Origin: Monodelphis domestica
Lineage: Eukaryota; Chordata; Mammalia; Didelphimorphia; Didelphidae
Length of the DNA: 64,000 bases
Assembly (NCBI RefSeq): GCF_027887165.1
Contig: NC_077230.1
Span: 22,491,200-22,555,199, forward strand
Direction of reading: 5' to 3'
How positions within the stretch are numbered: the first letter of the stretch is position 1; each line of letters begins with the position of its first letter. Below, in pieces: positions 22,830 through 33,480 of the stretch. The translations under genes and the position numbers were made by a program. Under the pieces are notes generated by a model. That model saw nothing but the letters and a program-made list of their open reading frames with translations. It made no database searches and was not told the DNA's origin.

Positions 22830-23940
22830 TCATGTTTCTCTTGAATTTTGTTTTCGGACAACATATTTTCCATGTAGTTCTGGTCTTTTCTTTACAAATA
22901 CTTGGAAATCTTCTATTTTGCTAAATGGCCATACTTTCCCCTGGAAATATATAGTCATTTTTGATGGGTAGGTGATCCTTGATTGTAGACCCAATTCTCT
23001 TGCCTTTCTGAATGTCATAATCCAAGCCTTGTGGTTATTTAGTGTGGAAGATGCCAGATCCTGTGTAATCCTGACTGGGGCTCCGTGATATCTGGATTGT
23101 CTCTTTCTGGCTTCTTGCAATATTTTCTCCTTGATTTGGAAGCTCTTAAATTTGACAATTACATTTCTGGGGGTTGTCTTTTGAGATTTTAATATAGAGG
23201 GTGATCTATGGACACTTTCAATGTCTATTTTTCCCTCGAACAAGAGAACAAGATCAGGGCAATTTTCTTAGATAATTTCTTGTAATATGATGTTAAGGTT
23301 TCTGTGTTTTTTCCCCTAGGTTTTTCAGGTAGACCAATGATTCTCAAATTATCTCTCCTGCTCCTGTTTTCCAGATCTGTTGTCTTCTCAATGAGATAGT
23401 TCATGTTTCCTTCTATTTTTCCATTTTTTTTAACTTTGCTTTATTATTCTTGCTATCTTGTGAGATCGTTAGCTTCTACTTGCCCAATTCTCATCTTTAA
23501 AGACTGGTTTTCAACTATGATTTTTAGATTTTCCTTTTCAGTTTGGTCTAACCTGCTTTTCATGGCTTCTAGCAAGTCAATTCTATTCTCCAATTTGCTT
23601 ATTGTATCTGTGCCACTTTTTCCAAGTGGGAGATTCTGTCTTATAAACTGTTATTTTCCTTTTGAATTACTTGCATATCTTTCTCCCTCTTTTCTTCCCA
23701 TTTTTCCTTCCCATATTTTTTACTTGGTTCTTAGACTCCTATTTGGTTCCTTAAGAGCTTGTGACCAATTTCCATTTTTCTTGAAAGTTTGGATGTATTT
23801 GTTTGTTTGTCACTCTTTGCTGTCACCTCTGTACTCTGATCCTTTTGTCCACAGAAGTTATCCAATGTCAGAGGCTTTCTCTGTTGTATCTTACTTTTTC
23901 TGGTACTTGTAAATTGTAGTTCTTGGGTGTTGGTGGCCAT
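22830..23940 (-). pseudogene. L1 ORF1, broken
   Basis: The N-terminal part starts at 23940 (MATNTQELQFTSTRKSK) and holds a polar stretch, followed by a coiled-coil region with broken frames (23400-23730). The RNA-binding part is open at 22830-23243, with IDIESVHRSPSIL, RNVIVKFKSFQIKEKIL, RITQDLASSTLNNHKAW and RELGLQSRITYPSKM. It belongs to a different ORF1 subfamily from the copies at 13600 and 52445: the N terminus and the order of charged residues differ. It is closest to the copy at 48650-49602. Confidence 0.88.
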
Positions 23941-24475
23941 TGCTGTGTTAGTTTTCTCTTTTCTTCTCAGCCAGAAGTCTGAGTGAGGAGGCCAGGCAGT
24001 CTACGTCTAGCAAGCTACACAGTGGTTTTTGCCCTGAGGCAATTTTTCAAGACTCCACAGTGTCTGCTGTGGGCAGCGCATCTCTGCATTATCTCTGCTC
24101 CTGCACTCCATGGGTCCCAAGTGTCACCACCAAGGCTTTGCCCTGTCCTGGGGGTAAGACTGTGGTTCCCTCAGCCAGCTCCTGAGAATTTAGAAATCGC
24201 CCTGGCCTTCACTCTGACTCTGGCACAGTAGGTGATGTGGGGGAGGGGTGATCAGCTCACACTTTTGTAGGCGTAATTTTACCCCCTTATAGCGTGGAAA
24301 TGCTGAAACCCTGCCTGCCTTCAAGGCTGTGCCCTATGTAGAGCCCCTTTCCTCATCTGATTTTGATTTTTGTCCTTTTGAGATGTTTTATTGCTATCAG
24401 TAGTATGAAGAGTCATGAAGTTCTTTCTTCACTGCAGCCATCTCATCCTGGAAGCCCTGAAGTTAATATTTATTT

Positions 24476-24683
24476 TTCTTTTTTAAAAAAATCCCTTACC
24501 TTCCGTCTTGGAGTCAATACTGTGTATTGGTTCCAAGGCAGAAGAGTGGTAAGGGCTAGGCAATAGAGGTTAAGTGACTTGCCCAGGGTCACACAGCTAG
24601 GAAGTGTCTGAGGCCAGATTTGAACCCAGGACCTCTAGTCTCCAGGCCTGGCTCTCTATCTACTGAGCTACCCAGCTGTCCCC
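24476..24683 (-). mobile_element. tRNA-derived SINE inserted at the L1 target site
   Basis: It is a full-length minus-strand SINE, from tttaaaaaaatcccttacc to acccagctgtcccc. The duplication ctgaagttaatattta lies at 24457-24472 and 24684-24699. It overlaps the right copy of the L1 target duplication, so two insertions used nearly the same site. Confidence 0.9.
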
Positions 24684-24699
24684 CTGAAGTTAATATTTA

Positions 24700-24965
24700 A
24701 ATAGTTAATATTTACATAGCACTTTGAGGTTTATAAAACACCTTATATATATATTCACCTCATTTTGTCCTTACAATGAGATGAAGTAGAAATTATTCTT
24801 CTTTTCCCTGTTTTGCAGTTGAGAAAACTGAGACTGAGAGAAGTCAAATGACTTGCCTAGAATCACACAAATCTAGTAGTTTCTAGGGTTTCTGAATCAG
24901 TATTCTAACTCAGGTTTTCCTAACTCCAGGCTTTATCCACTATGTGATTTAGTTTCTAGTATGTA
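24700..24965 (-). mobile_element. MIR/THER1-like SINE
   Basis: The minus-strand order is seen: catagcactttgaggtttat, ccttacaatgagatgaag, ttttgcagttgagaaaactg, atgacttgcctagaatcac, then gctttatccactatgtg. The tail runs to the left. Confidence 0.8.
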
Positions 24966-25208
24966 TTCAATAAATACTAATAGAGTGGGATTGAATTAAA
25001 AGTCCTACTCTGATTCCTCACTGATGTGTGGAGTGAAAAATCTGACTTTGATGTTTGATAGTTATTTCAACAGAGTGGAAGCAGGACCTATCAATTTGAA
25101 AAAATCTCAACTTTTACCTAGAGCCACTGATGGTGTGGGGAACCACCATATAAGAAAGAGGCTTGCTAAGTATGAGAATTGCCTTAGTACCAGGAAATTA
25201 CTCTAGGT

Positions 25209-25569
25209 CAGTGATGTCAGACCTATGACTCAGGTAAGAAAGATGATACATGGTGTGATCTCTGTGGGCATGCAGTCCCCCCCCCCCAAAACTCCCCCCT
25301 CCCCGAGTTTGTTATTAAAAAGGTAGTGGGACTCCAGTGGAGCTACTCCCCTCCCTCTCTCCACTATGCCTGATTATATTTTTTCACATCCCCTGCCCCT
25401 CTGCTCAGCATCCAATGGGAACTCTTCCTTCTTCCCCTGTCCAGGATAAAGAGGGTGGGGTGTGGCACAGCACTCAGACTCTGATAGGGGGGATAGCACA
25501 GCACTTGTTTTAGGGGGTGGGGTAGGGGTGGTGCCTGGCACTCTGTCTCTAAAAGGTTTGCCATCACTT
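25209..25569. mobile_element. Non-autonomous hAT-type DNA transposon (MITE), 361 bp
   Basis: The ends are inverted repeats: cagtgatgtcagacct on the left, and on the right aggtttgccatcactt, whose complement is aagtgatggcaaacct. The flanks ctctaggt at 25201-25208 and 25570-25577 are a perfect 8-bp duplication, the length made by hAT transposases. The interior is G/C-rich with C12 and G-rich runs and has no transposase frame. The hAT assignment rests on the 8-bp duplication and the CAGTG-type end. Confidence 0.85.
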
Positions 25570-25577
25570 CTCTAGGT

Positions 25578-26344
25578 AATAAACTTTTGCTATCACAATA
25601 ACCCATGACAACCTAAAATGTGGGGGAGGGGTTTATTATCTGTACATATAAAAGAAACACCTACACTGACAAAATGGGATTGAAATGGTCCCTACAACTA
25701 ACATTTGCCCAGAACTCAAGTATTCTATTCAATTGCACATGCAAATCACTGAGCTAGCAAAATGAATGCTGGGAAAATATTCTTTTGGGAATGGTGACTT
25801 TCTCTGGTGTTCATCATACAGAATCCAGTGTGATGGAAATTTAATGAGGACACACACACATGCATACACACCCCTTTCATGCTTAGTGTTCATTTACTAT
25901 TGATCCCTCAGGCTCTAAGATAGAGATAAACACCCCTGGATCTAGTGAGGTATTCATTATTTGACCTCTCCAGGGAGGTTTTCTTCCAAAAAGAAAACTG
26001 CTAATTCTTTTATTTGTTTTAAAAGTAAACTGGCTACAAAAACCCATACTGGACAGATTTCCTCATGTATGTATGTATTTATGTGTGTGTGTGTGTGTGA
26101 GAAAGAGAGACAAAGAGAGAGAAAGGCAGAGAGACTAGGAGAGAGACACACACAGAGACAAAGAGAGAAAAGGTGGAAATGAAATAAAAATAATTAGAAG
26201 GGAAGAAGGAGAGGTATAGCTTTGAGTAAAGGAAGTGACAGCTAAAATAGCAAATGTGCTTACAAAAGAAAATAGAAGCATTGCTTGGGGTCTTGGGAAG
26301 GAATGCTGCAAGTTTACTCTGCTCTAATAATAAATCATCTTCTA
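25578..26344. other. No gene seen; contains (GT)n and GA-rich tracts
   Basis: A (GT)n run lies at about 26082-26099 and is followed by a GA/CA-rich tract to about 26175. The frames through these tracts give only low-complexity peptides. The rest is unassigned. Confidence 0.5.
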
Positions 26345-26423
26345 ATGATGATGGAGATGACAATCTTAATGACGATGATGATGATGATGATGACGACGAC
26401 GATGATGATGATGATGATGATGA
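26345..26423. repeat. (GAT/GAC)n trinucleotide tract
   Basis: About 80 bp of GAT and GAC triplets. On the minus strand it gives a run of serines in one frame, which is a by-product of the repeat and not evidence of a gene. Confidence 0.92.
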
Positions 26424-27729
26424 CAAGCTATAAAGAAAATAGCAGTCTCTGCTCTAAGTAATGGAGTTTCAACAGGACAGTAGTCTTCTGGCCAGATTTC
26501 ATCGAAGAGGATCCTTAACAACATCAGTGTCACTCACTGCCTTTTAATGGAATTGTGTAGGATTCCACACTATGAACATAATAGACATATACAGACATAA
26601 GACTCTGCAAAGGACTCATGAGTAGAATGGAATTAAATATTGAAGGAGAGTAAAGAACTTGGTGTCAGTAGTTGAGACTGATCTCTCCATTCTACCACTG
26701 TCCCACTGAATTGCTTTGGGAACCGAACCTCTCCCTGGCACTTTTTCCTTACCTGTCAGATTGCACAACCAAATTCTAGGAACTTTCCAGTGAAGACTGC
26801 TTATTTTGCTTTTGTGCAGCGAGGTTATTCATCAAAGCTCATCCAGATTCAGCTAAGACCTTTGGTCCCCAGCCCAGCACTAATATAAGCATCTCAAAAG
26901 TACACTGTCTTTCTGGGTAAACCCTATAGAACTGAACTCTGAAAGAACAGGGGCTGTACAGTTACTCATGCTTCCCCTTACCCTGACTCCCAACCCGAAT
27001 GCTACGTCTCTAGTGGGCGCCTCTGGGTTTCAGGATTTCTTGTTCCTTGTGGGGAAGCCCAAATCTAATACCTCCCTAATGGTTGAGTGGAGCTCATCAC
27101 TTTGGACACCATGAATGTGATAGAATAAAAAAAAACAAAGGCATGAGGCACAGGAAAAGACTCATTTGGAGAACTGGGTTAAGCTGATTAGATTACAAAC
27201 CTAGGAGACAGGAATTGTAAGTTTCTTCTGGAATTAACTGTAAAGAAGCTCTGAATCAAAAAGCAGACATCTGGCTCAGAATAACCAAAAAGAGAAGGAA
27301 AAGTCATAAGGATAAATTTCTGGCCAGCTGGTACTCCACATTTACCTCCTTAGCTTACCATTGTATCAGATGTCTAGACTATGGTGGGACAGGTACCCCA
27401 TCCCTACTGCTGGCAACTGCCCAGAAAGAGTGCCTGCAAGGCAAAGAGAAGGACTTATGAAAAGCAGAAACCATCAACTAATCCTTGTAAGTCTCTGAAT
27501 TGTTCTTTATTATCCAAGAGATGGAGGTCCATCCCATGCTTGAAGCCCATCGACAGTAAAACACATCCTTCAGTATAGGTTAGGACAAGCTACAGACAAA
27601 TTAATAGAGTGGAAAGAGTTTGTCTATGGTCCCTTCTTTCAGTGTTCCTTTTTCTTTTGAGGATGCTCCTCAAAAATGAGCACAAAAGGAGATTTAAAAA
27701 ATATAAATCTGACCATGATGCTCTTGCGT
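26424..27729. other. No gene seen
   Basis: No repeat family or reading frame could be recognised in this 1.3 kb. The longest frame (27381-27578) has no motif. It is one of the longer stretches free of obvious transposons in the window. Confidence 0.4.
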
Positions 27730-27930
27730 TCAATCCCTATTAAGATCCTAGATTAAGAGTTAGAAGGAAATCTAGAAGCCATTGAGGCTAAGGTCCTCAT
27801 TTCACAGATAAAGAAACTGAGGTAGAAAGAGATAAAGAGACTTAGTAAGTGTCTGGATCAGAATTTGAATTCAGGTCTTTCAAACTCCAAATACAGTGCC
27901 CTATCCACTAACTGCTTCTACTGACTACCC
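27730..27930 (-). mobile_element. MIR-like SINE
   Basis: It has tttcacagataaagaaactg, then aagagacttagtaagtgtc, gaatttgaattcaggtc and ccctatccactaactgc, in the minus-strand order of MIR/THER1 SINEs. Confidence 0.75.
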
Positions 27931-27954
27931 TCAGGATAAATACAAACGTCATTG

Positions 27955-28148
27955 TTTGGCATTTAGAGTTAGGAAGGCCTGAATTCAAATCCAGCCTAGG
28001 GGAGTTTACTAGCTATATAATCTTGGGTAAGTCATTTCATCTTTGTTTACCTCAGTTTCCACAACTGTTAAATTATAATAATAATAGCACTTACTTCATA
28101 GGGTTGTCGTGAGGATTAAATGAAGTCATATTTATAAATCATTTAGCA
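27955..28148 (+). mobile_element. MIR-like SINE
   Basis: It has gaaggcctgaattcaaatcc, ctagctatataatcttgg, cctcagtttccacaactg and gggttgtcgtgaggattaaa, ending in aaatcatttagcata: the plus-strand MIR order. Confidence 0.78.
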
Positions 28149-28149
28149 T

Positions 28150-28395
28150 ATTTTTTGCCTGTTCTTTTTTGGAGAGGACCAATGGCATTAAGGGATCTAT
28201 ATCTTGATTTGCATGTGATTTGAATTGAAATGAGGCAGAATTGTTCAAGGTCATTAACCTCACTCTCCCTAACTCCCCCAAATATAATAGCAAGACAGAA
28301 CTTGTGACAATGGTGATGGCCCAAGATGCAGTGGATGACTGATGTCTGACTAAGCTCCAAGCTCTTCACAGTTCCACCTAGCTGCCCCAATAAAT
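28150..28395 (+). mobile_element. SINE-like marsupial repeat (possibly RTE-associated)
   Basis: The blocks gagaggaccaatggcatta, gaggcagaattgttcaagg, gtgatggcccaagatgcag and tgtctgactaagctccaag match a common marsupial repeat that I know only by its sequence. Its end (gctcttcacagttccacc) recalls the 5' end of the RTE-tailed SINE at 53031-53322. The family name is uncertain. Confidence 0.5.
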
Positions 28396-28504
28396 CCTTT
28401 ACATGGTACCATAAATACCATTATTTACCACTATTTCCCAAAACAAAAAATAATTTAGTGAGAAAAGTAATATTTTTTAAATATAGTTTTGTGAATCTCT
28501 TTAA

Positions 28505-28800
28505 TGTCTGATGAAAGATAGCTAGACACTCATATCTACTTCTGCATTCAATCTATTATAATATTGTTTTGGTTGGAGTATATGAAGGAAATCTGGCCTC
28601 ATATAGATGTGTAGTTGAAAAGGGGCATTTACGTTGGCAAATAACACTTTAATATCCTTATCAAAACATTCTTTTACCTCATGGGCTTCCCAAAGGATCT
28701 TGGAGAACCTTGTGGATCTGCGAAGTACACTTTCAGAACCAGGGGCATACATCTAAATTTCAAGAGTGATCTTATAACAGTACATCAATGTGTAATCTAA
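28505..28800 (-). pseudogene. hAT-superfamily transposase relic (C-terminal dimerisation region)
   Basis: hAT transposases cut and paste their own DNA, and their C-terminal dimerisation domain is conserved. On the minus strand this stretch reads, in one frame, YEARFPSYTPTKTI and then, after a frame change, NRLNAEVDMSV. Together these match the typical order YLCEAGFS..TKT..RNRLNAE.DMR of ZBED/Buster/Charlie-type transposases. Upstream, the piece LKVYFADPQGSPRSFGKP fits the segment that precedes it. At least one frame change and two or more stops break it. No terminal repeats were found. It could be a remnant of an autonomous element related to the MITE at 25209, but that is inference. Confidence 0.55.
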
Positions 28801-28964
28801 TATTTGTAATAAATGCCCCATTGAATTCTATTTGCTAGAATTGGGTTAGCAGCATTGTCCAATAAAGATATCGGCATATACTAGCAGTCATGGGCTCTAT
28901 CTCAAAGTTCACTCAATATTTATTAATACCTATGAAAAAAGTGAGTTATATATTATACCCATAT

Positions 28965-29360
28965 GTAGGAGAGGATGATCAATAGTGTCAAATATTACAG
29001 AGAGGTCAAGAAGAAGAAAAGTTCATTAGATTTGGCAAGTCAGAGGTCATTGGTAAGTTTAAAGAAAGCAGTTTCTTAAGAATGATGAGATGGGGGCAGC
29101 TGGGTGGCTCATTGGCTGGAGAGTCAGTCCCAGAGATGGGAGGTCCTGGGTTCAAATCTGACCTCAGACACTTCCCAGCTGTGTGACCCTGGGCAAGTCA
29201 CTTGACCCCCATTGCCTAGCCCTTACCACTCTTCTGCCTTGGAGCCAATACACAGTATTGATTCCAAGATGTAAGGGTTTAAAAAAAAAGAAGAATGAGA
29301 TGAGAAGCCAGGTTTCAGAGGGTCTAGAAGGAAGTAGGAACTTGGAGGCTCCAAGTGCAG
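28965..29360 (+). mobile_element. Ancient mammalian interspersed repeat, split by a SINE
   Basis: The blocks atagtgtcaaatattacaga, gaggtcattggtaagttt and, after the SINE at 29092-29289, agccaggtttcagagggtct belong to a widespread mammalian repeat, also seen at 33095-33480. I cannot name the family with certainty. Confidence 0.5.
29092..29289 (+). mobile_element. tRNA-derived SINE (gtaagggttt type), well preserved
   Basis: It runs from gggggcagctgggtggctca, through ggttcaaatctgacctc and tgggcaagtcacttgacc, to the tail gatgtaagggttt followed by A9. The flanks aagaatgatgagat and aagaatgagatgag form an imperfect target duplication. It is one of the best preserved SINEs in the window. Confidence 0.92.
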
Positions 29361-29798
29361 ATGCCTAGCTGAGGAGAGGAGAGATGAAAGGCAGTAGCTT
29401 CTCTCAGCTAGATGTCAACAAGAGAACATAGGCTGAACTAAAATGCATTAAAGAACCAAAGACTCTGAGTCCTGTTCCAACATCTCATCATCAGGGTAAG
29501 AGAGTATTCTTGAATTCTTGAAGGTTCTGATAGAGCGCAAACTCTGAAAGCTTTTAGCAAGCTAGAAAAGCAGTAGTCTGGACCTGGCAATGGACTGAGC
29601 AGGCCATCAAGCACCAAGTACAGAGACTTACTCTCAGCAGGCTGGTCACTAGGTGAATTGTTTTTCAAGAACGCCTTTTATACGTAAGATGTAGTTGAAG
29701 ACAAGTATCTATCCAGATTTTTTTGAAGCATGAAAGAAGGCATAAAAGATTGCTGATGGGTCAATATATCCCCCCCTCCTGTGGGTACTGACATTTAA

Positions 29799-29932
29799 AA
29801 AGAAAAAAAGCCTGCCTTCTGTCTTAGAATCAATGAGTATTGGTTCCAAGACAGAGGAGCAGTAGGGGCTAGGCAATGACTTGCCTAGGGTCACAGAACT
29901 AGGACTTATCTGAGGTCGGATTTGAACCCATT
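29799..29932 (-). mobile_element. tRNA-derived SINE, 5' truncated
   Basis: The minus-strand copy has an A-rich tail (left), cctgccttctgtcttag, gtattggttccaagac, then gcctagggtcacagaac and gatttgaaccca. The flanks tgacatttaaa (left) and tgacattttaa (right) look like a target duplication. Confidence 0.82.
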
Positions 29933-29945
29933 GACATTTTAACAA

Positions 29946-30439
29946 AATACAGTGGGGTAGCATAGGAATAAGTCTTTACAAGTAGAAATGAAGGGAGGAT
30001 GAGGGCATGCTTCTTGAGGACAAGGAGTATTTCCTCTTTTAATTGTATCCTTAGGGTCTAGCACAGTAACTCGTATATGAAAGAAGTAATAATGGCAATA
30101 AAATGAATTTTGTTAATTGAATTATATCCTACACAAGCTTGTGTGCATCCCATCAGGTGATGATGGTCTCTGGTTGGATGGGAAATTCACAGAGTTTACT
30201 TATACTTCACTTCAAGACAGGAAAAGCCAACAACTTTCTCACTGGAGGAAGAAGATCAGTACAGAGTTATTCTTTGGGAGAAATTGCATTGCTGTTTCAC
30301 TCCTTGACTGGGAGAGAACTGATGGAAGCAAGCACCAATCCACCATTTCCAGGAATAGGGGAGTTTAGGCAATCTTTCAAACTGCCCTTCAGAAAGCATG
30401 CCCTGGTTTCAGCTCCAGAAGGACCTCTAATTCTATGAT
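29946..30439. other. No gene seen
   Basis: Two overlapping frames (30117-30368, 30139-30438) span this stretch, but neither shows a known motif. No repeat was recognised. It may be single-copy sequence. Confidence 0.4.
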
Positions 30440-30565
30440 CAATCAATCTGTCAACAAACATTTCTTAACTATCTACTATGTGCCAGGCACTGTGTTAGGC
30501 AGAAATAAGACAGTTTCCATCTTTAAAAAACTTGTACCCTAGAGAATCCCGAATAAGATCACAGT
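30440..30565 (-). mobile_element. L2-type LINE 3' end
   Basis: The order atcaatcaatctgtcaac, aaacatttcttaactatcta, ctatgtgccaggcactgtg is the L2 3' end read on the minus strand. Confidence 0.7.
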
Positions 30566-31696
30566 TACCAAAGTGTGGACATTTTCAGCAAGCTGGGGTC
30601 TTTTTTGTTATTACTTCTGCTAATTCTTGCTGGGATCAGTTCTATTTATCTGTTTGTGTCATTTCGATTTACTGATCTTCAGGCACAGAATTATTCCAAG
30701 AGCTATGGAGTAAGTGCTGTAGAATAGATTAGCAAGAAAGATGCTTTTACTCCTCTCTAGTTTTTTACAGATGCACAGAATGCCTACACAAAGCCTGGAG
30801 AGATGGAAAACAGGTATGTCAATGGGAGGACATTGGGGACAAACTTGAGAAGCTTAAGAGTCATGGAGTTATAGAACATTAGTCTAGAGAGGACCTGGGA
30901 GATCATTGAGTCCAACTCCCCTCGTGTGACCTTTCAAATTTAATTAGGACAAAAAAAGTAAGCACATTTGGCTCATTAATTAGCATCTAATTTAATTACT
31001 CATTTAATTAGTATTAATTAGCAGCTGGTTGTTTTTGTTACCTCCCTAATGATGGGTTTGCAGGTCAAAAAGGATGGGTGGAGATGGGGTAAAGGGTCAA
31101 GGTGAGTGAATGGATGGGTCTCTGGTTCTCTAGCAATTCTAATAAGGTATTTACTTGAAAGTAGAACAAACAATGACTGAGGAGGTCTCTTGGGCCAGAG
31201 TTGCTGTCCAGATGCAGAGGATGCATTCATTTTCATGGATTCATACTTGACATACAATATCTATCCTTCCTTTATTGAGAGGCATCTGTTCTCAGTGGCT
31301 GCATAATATTTTGGCTCCACCCCAGCCCTACTCTGGTGGACTGGGTAATCCCCAGCTGTGTCTGTTCTGGCTCATACCAGTAGATTGGAGAGTCTGCACT
31401 GTGGCATTACTTCAGAGGCTTGGCTTGGACATAACTCAGAGTGCTAAACAAGACTCATAAACTAACCCAGCTCAATTCTTGGTAGCCTGGACAAAATCTG
31501 GAACTCTGCCTGCATCCTCTGGAAGTCTAGTCCAAACTTAGGCTGACCTCGACAATATGTTCAGTTAGACGTCGGTTAGATTCCAAATGAAGATCCATAA
31601 ACCAACCCAGGTTTAACCTTTGACCCATTGCAAGGGGATTACAACTCCTTCTAAGTGGAAAAACTCAACACTAGCCTGTCAAAATGACTTTGGTTT
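30566..31696. other. No gene seen
   Basis: A short MIR-like scrap (gacctgggagatcattgagt) lies near 30880-30920, and an attaatta-rich stretch at 30970-31020. The rest up to 31696 is unassigned and moderately G/C-rich after 31300. Confidence 0.4.
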
Positions 31697-32140
31697 TTAA
31701 AGCACTGGCTCTTCCTTCTGAACCTCTGGACCGTTTCTCTCTGAGACTGTGGGTCTCCCAACCATGCTGGGAGACACTTGACTGATGCTGTGCAGCTGTT
31801 CTAAGGACCCCTTGGTGACTCCTGGGGTCTGAAGGACCTGTCTCTGATCTGGACTGAGGTCAGAGCCCGTTACATCAGACGGGCTTACAAAAGGGACATC
31901 ACAAGGAGCATAAAATTGGATTGGAGAAAGGAAGTAGGTCTCTTTTGCCTCCGAACCATGAAGAGGATACATGTCTAGGAGAATACTGGCCAGGCCCACG
32001 GTGTAGCTGCACAGAGTGGGGGAGATGAAGTTTGGAGAGCCTCTGGGCACACACATGGTTGAGCTCAGGACTGTCCAGGGAGCCTGAGGTCTGGCTGAGA
32101 AGCTCATGTAGCCAGCTGGGGGAGGAGGCTTGTGAAGCAA
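31697..32140 (-). CDS. Unrecognised open frame of 147 residues (doubtful gene)
   Basis: I do not recognise this protein. The frame begins MLHKPPPPAGYMSFSARPQ, is rich in Ser, Pro and Val, and ends ERNGPEVQKEEPVL. It has no signal peptide, membrane segment or zinc-binding pattern that I can see. A second frame overlaps it (31899-32168). In favour: the stretch is richer in G and C than its surroundings, and I see no transposon in it. Against: no splice-site-bounded exons, promoter or polyadenylation signal can be pointed to, and a 147-residue frame can arise by chance in sequence of this composition. It could be a terminal exon, a decayed pseudogene or chance. Confidence 0.2.
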   Translation of the reverse strand: MLHKPPPPAGYMSFSARPQAPWTVLSSTMCVPRGSPNFISPTLCSYTVGLASILLDMYPLHGSEAKETYFLSPIQFYAPCDVPFVSPSDVTGSDLSPDQRQVLQTPGVTKGSLEQLHSISQVSPSMVGRPTVSERNGPEVQKEEPVL

Positions 32141-32289
32141 ACAGCTGGTTACATGTGGCCAGGGCCATTCTTTTCTCTGGTCCTCTTTTTATTATTTAAA
32201 AAATAATTATAAATTAAGATACAGCCTCTGAAGAATTTTTGTCTTAGCATAAGCATTTAGGGAAATGTGCTTGGCAAGGAATTCAAATA

Positions 32290-32430
32290 TCCAGAATTCA
32301 ATTTAGTTCAACAGACATTTATTAAGAATCCACTATATAGGAAGGGAGCCCTGTTCTAGGTGCTAGGGACACAAAGACAAAAATGAAATAGCTGCTGCCT
32401 TCAAGGTGCTTGCATTCTATTGAGGTGTAA
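32290..32430 (-). mobile_element. L2-type LINE 3' end
   Basis: It has ttcaacagacatttattaag, then ctgttctaggtgctaggg, cacaaagacaaaaatg and ttcaaggtgcttgcattcta: L2 3' end, minus strand. Confidence 0.72.
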
Positions 32431-32431
32431 G

Positions 32432-32675
32432 TGGCATCTGGGAATATGAATGGTAGATTTGGAATCAGGAATTGACAATCCTACTTCAGACACTTAATAG
32501 ATTCAAGGCAAGTCACTTAATTTCTCTCTCATTTTCCTTATCCATAAAGTAGGGAAAATAGTAACACCTACCTCCCAGGGTTGCTGGGAGGATCACATGA
32601 GATAACATATATATAGTGCTTTGCAAACCTTATATCTCTATAAAAATAATTGCTATTAATTATTATTATTAATAA
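32432..32675 (+). mobile_element. MIR/THER1-like SINE
   Basis: It has caaggcaagtcacttaattt, ctcccagggttgctgggag, gatcacatgagataac and tagtgctttgcaaacctta, in plus-strand order. Confidence 0.82.
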
Positions 32676-33094
32676 TCTTATATCATAGATAAGTTAATAC
32701 AAAGTTAAACAAAGTAATTTCAAGAGAGAGAGAGATGACTAATGACTAGAGGAACCAGGAAAGATCTCTCATAGGTTCATGGTTAGAACTGAAGGAAACA
32801 GAGATTATTGATTTAGCCTAATTCTTTTGTTTTATAGATGAGGAAATTGAGGTATAGAGACCAATATTTGAGCTTAGGTCCTCTGACTCAAACCCAGGAA
32901 AAAATTCCAGTAGTCCTTGTTATGTGCTGGAAAGGAAGCTAGAGATTCTGGGAAGCCGAGGTGGAAGATGGGAAGTGAATTGAGCTGCCAGCACAAAATC
33001 ATGGAGGTAGAAGATAGAATGTCATGTAGTGAGAACAGCAAGCAGACTGGTTCAAGTAATGTACAGAGTATGAACTAAGAAGAAAAGGTAGGTG

Positions 33095-33480
33095 TGCACC
33101 ATATTGTGGAAAGCTTAACGGTCAGGCTGAAGATATTTTATATTTGATCCTAGAGGTAATATTCACTAAGGATTTTTCAATAGGGGATTGATGTGGTCAG
33201 ATGTATGTCTTAATAATATCAATTTGGCAACTATATAGAAACTGTATTGGAGAAAATGGAAGCAGGGAGACCAATTAGGAGACTATTGCAATAGTTAGGG
33301 TGAGAGGTGTGAGGTCTTGAACTAGGCTAGAAATTATACAAACGAAGAGAAGGAAACAGATGTGAGAGATGTTGATAAAAACAGACAAAATTAAGCCACC
33401 AAAAGGACATGGGGTGGAGGCAGGTGAGGGAAAGTAGAGTCAAGAATGATATCAAAGTTGCAAACGTGGGTGATTGAAAA
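33095..33480 (+). mobile_element. Ancient mammalian interspersed repeat
   Basis: The blocks gggattgatgtggtcagatg, gaccaattaggagactattg, caatagttagggtgagaggt and agagtcaagaatgatatc are diverged forms of a widespread mammalian repeat, the same family as at 28965. The family name is not certain. Confidence 0.5.

Larger units (their letters stand above)
17523..24457 (-). mobile_element. Near full-length L1, decayed, with solo LTR in its 3' UTR
   Basis: It is about 6.4 kb of L1 once the LTR is removed. On the minus strand it runs from the 5' end (gccatctcatcctgg region, near 24456) through 5' UTR (23941-24450), ORF1 (22830-23940), a pyrimidine-rich inter-ORF region (22040-22830), ORF2 (18500-22030) and 3' UTR (17523-18500). 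The 18-bp target duplication at 17505 and 24458 confirms the ends. Both reading frames are broken. It serves as the internal yardstick for the deleted and truncated L1 copies in this window. Confidence 0.9.

Noticed and set aside
26079-26426. Minus-strand frame with a long serine run
   Set aside because: It is the translation of the (GAT/GAC)n tract and of the neighbouring GT/GA-rich repeats; no domain or independent evidence.
30117-30438. Two overlapping frames of 83 and 99 residues as a host gene
   Set aside because: They are in different frames, have no motifs, and their length is within chance for this composition.
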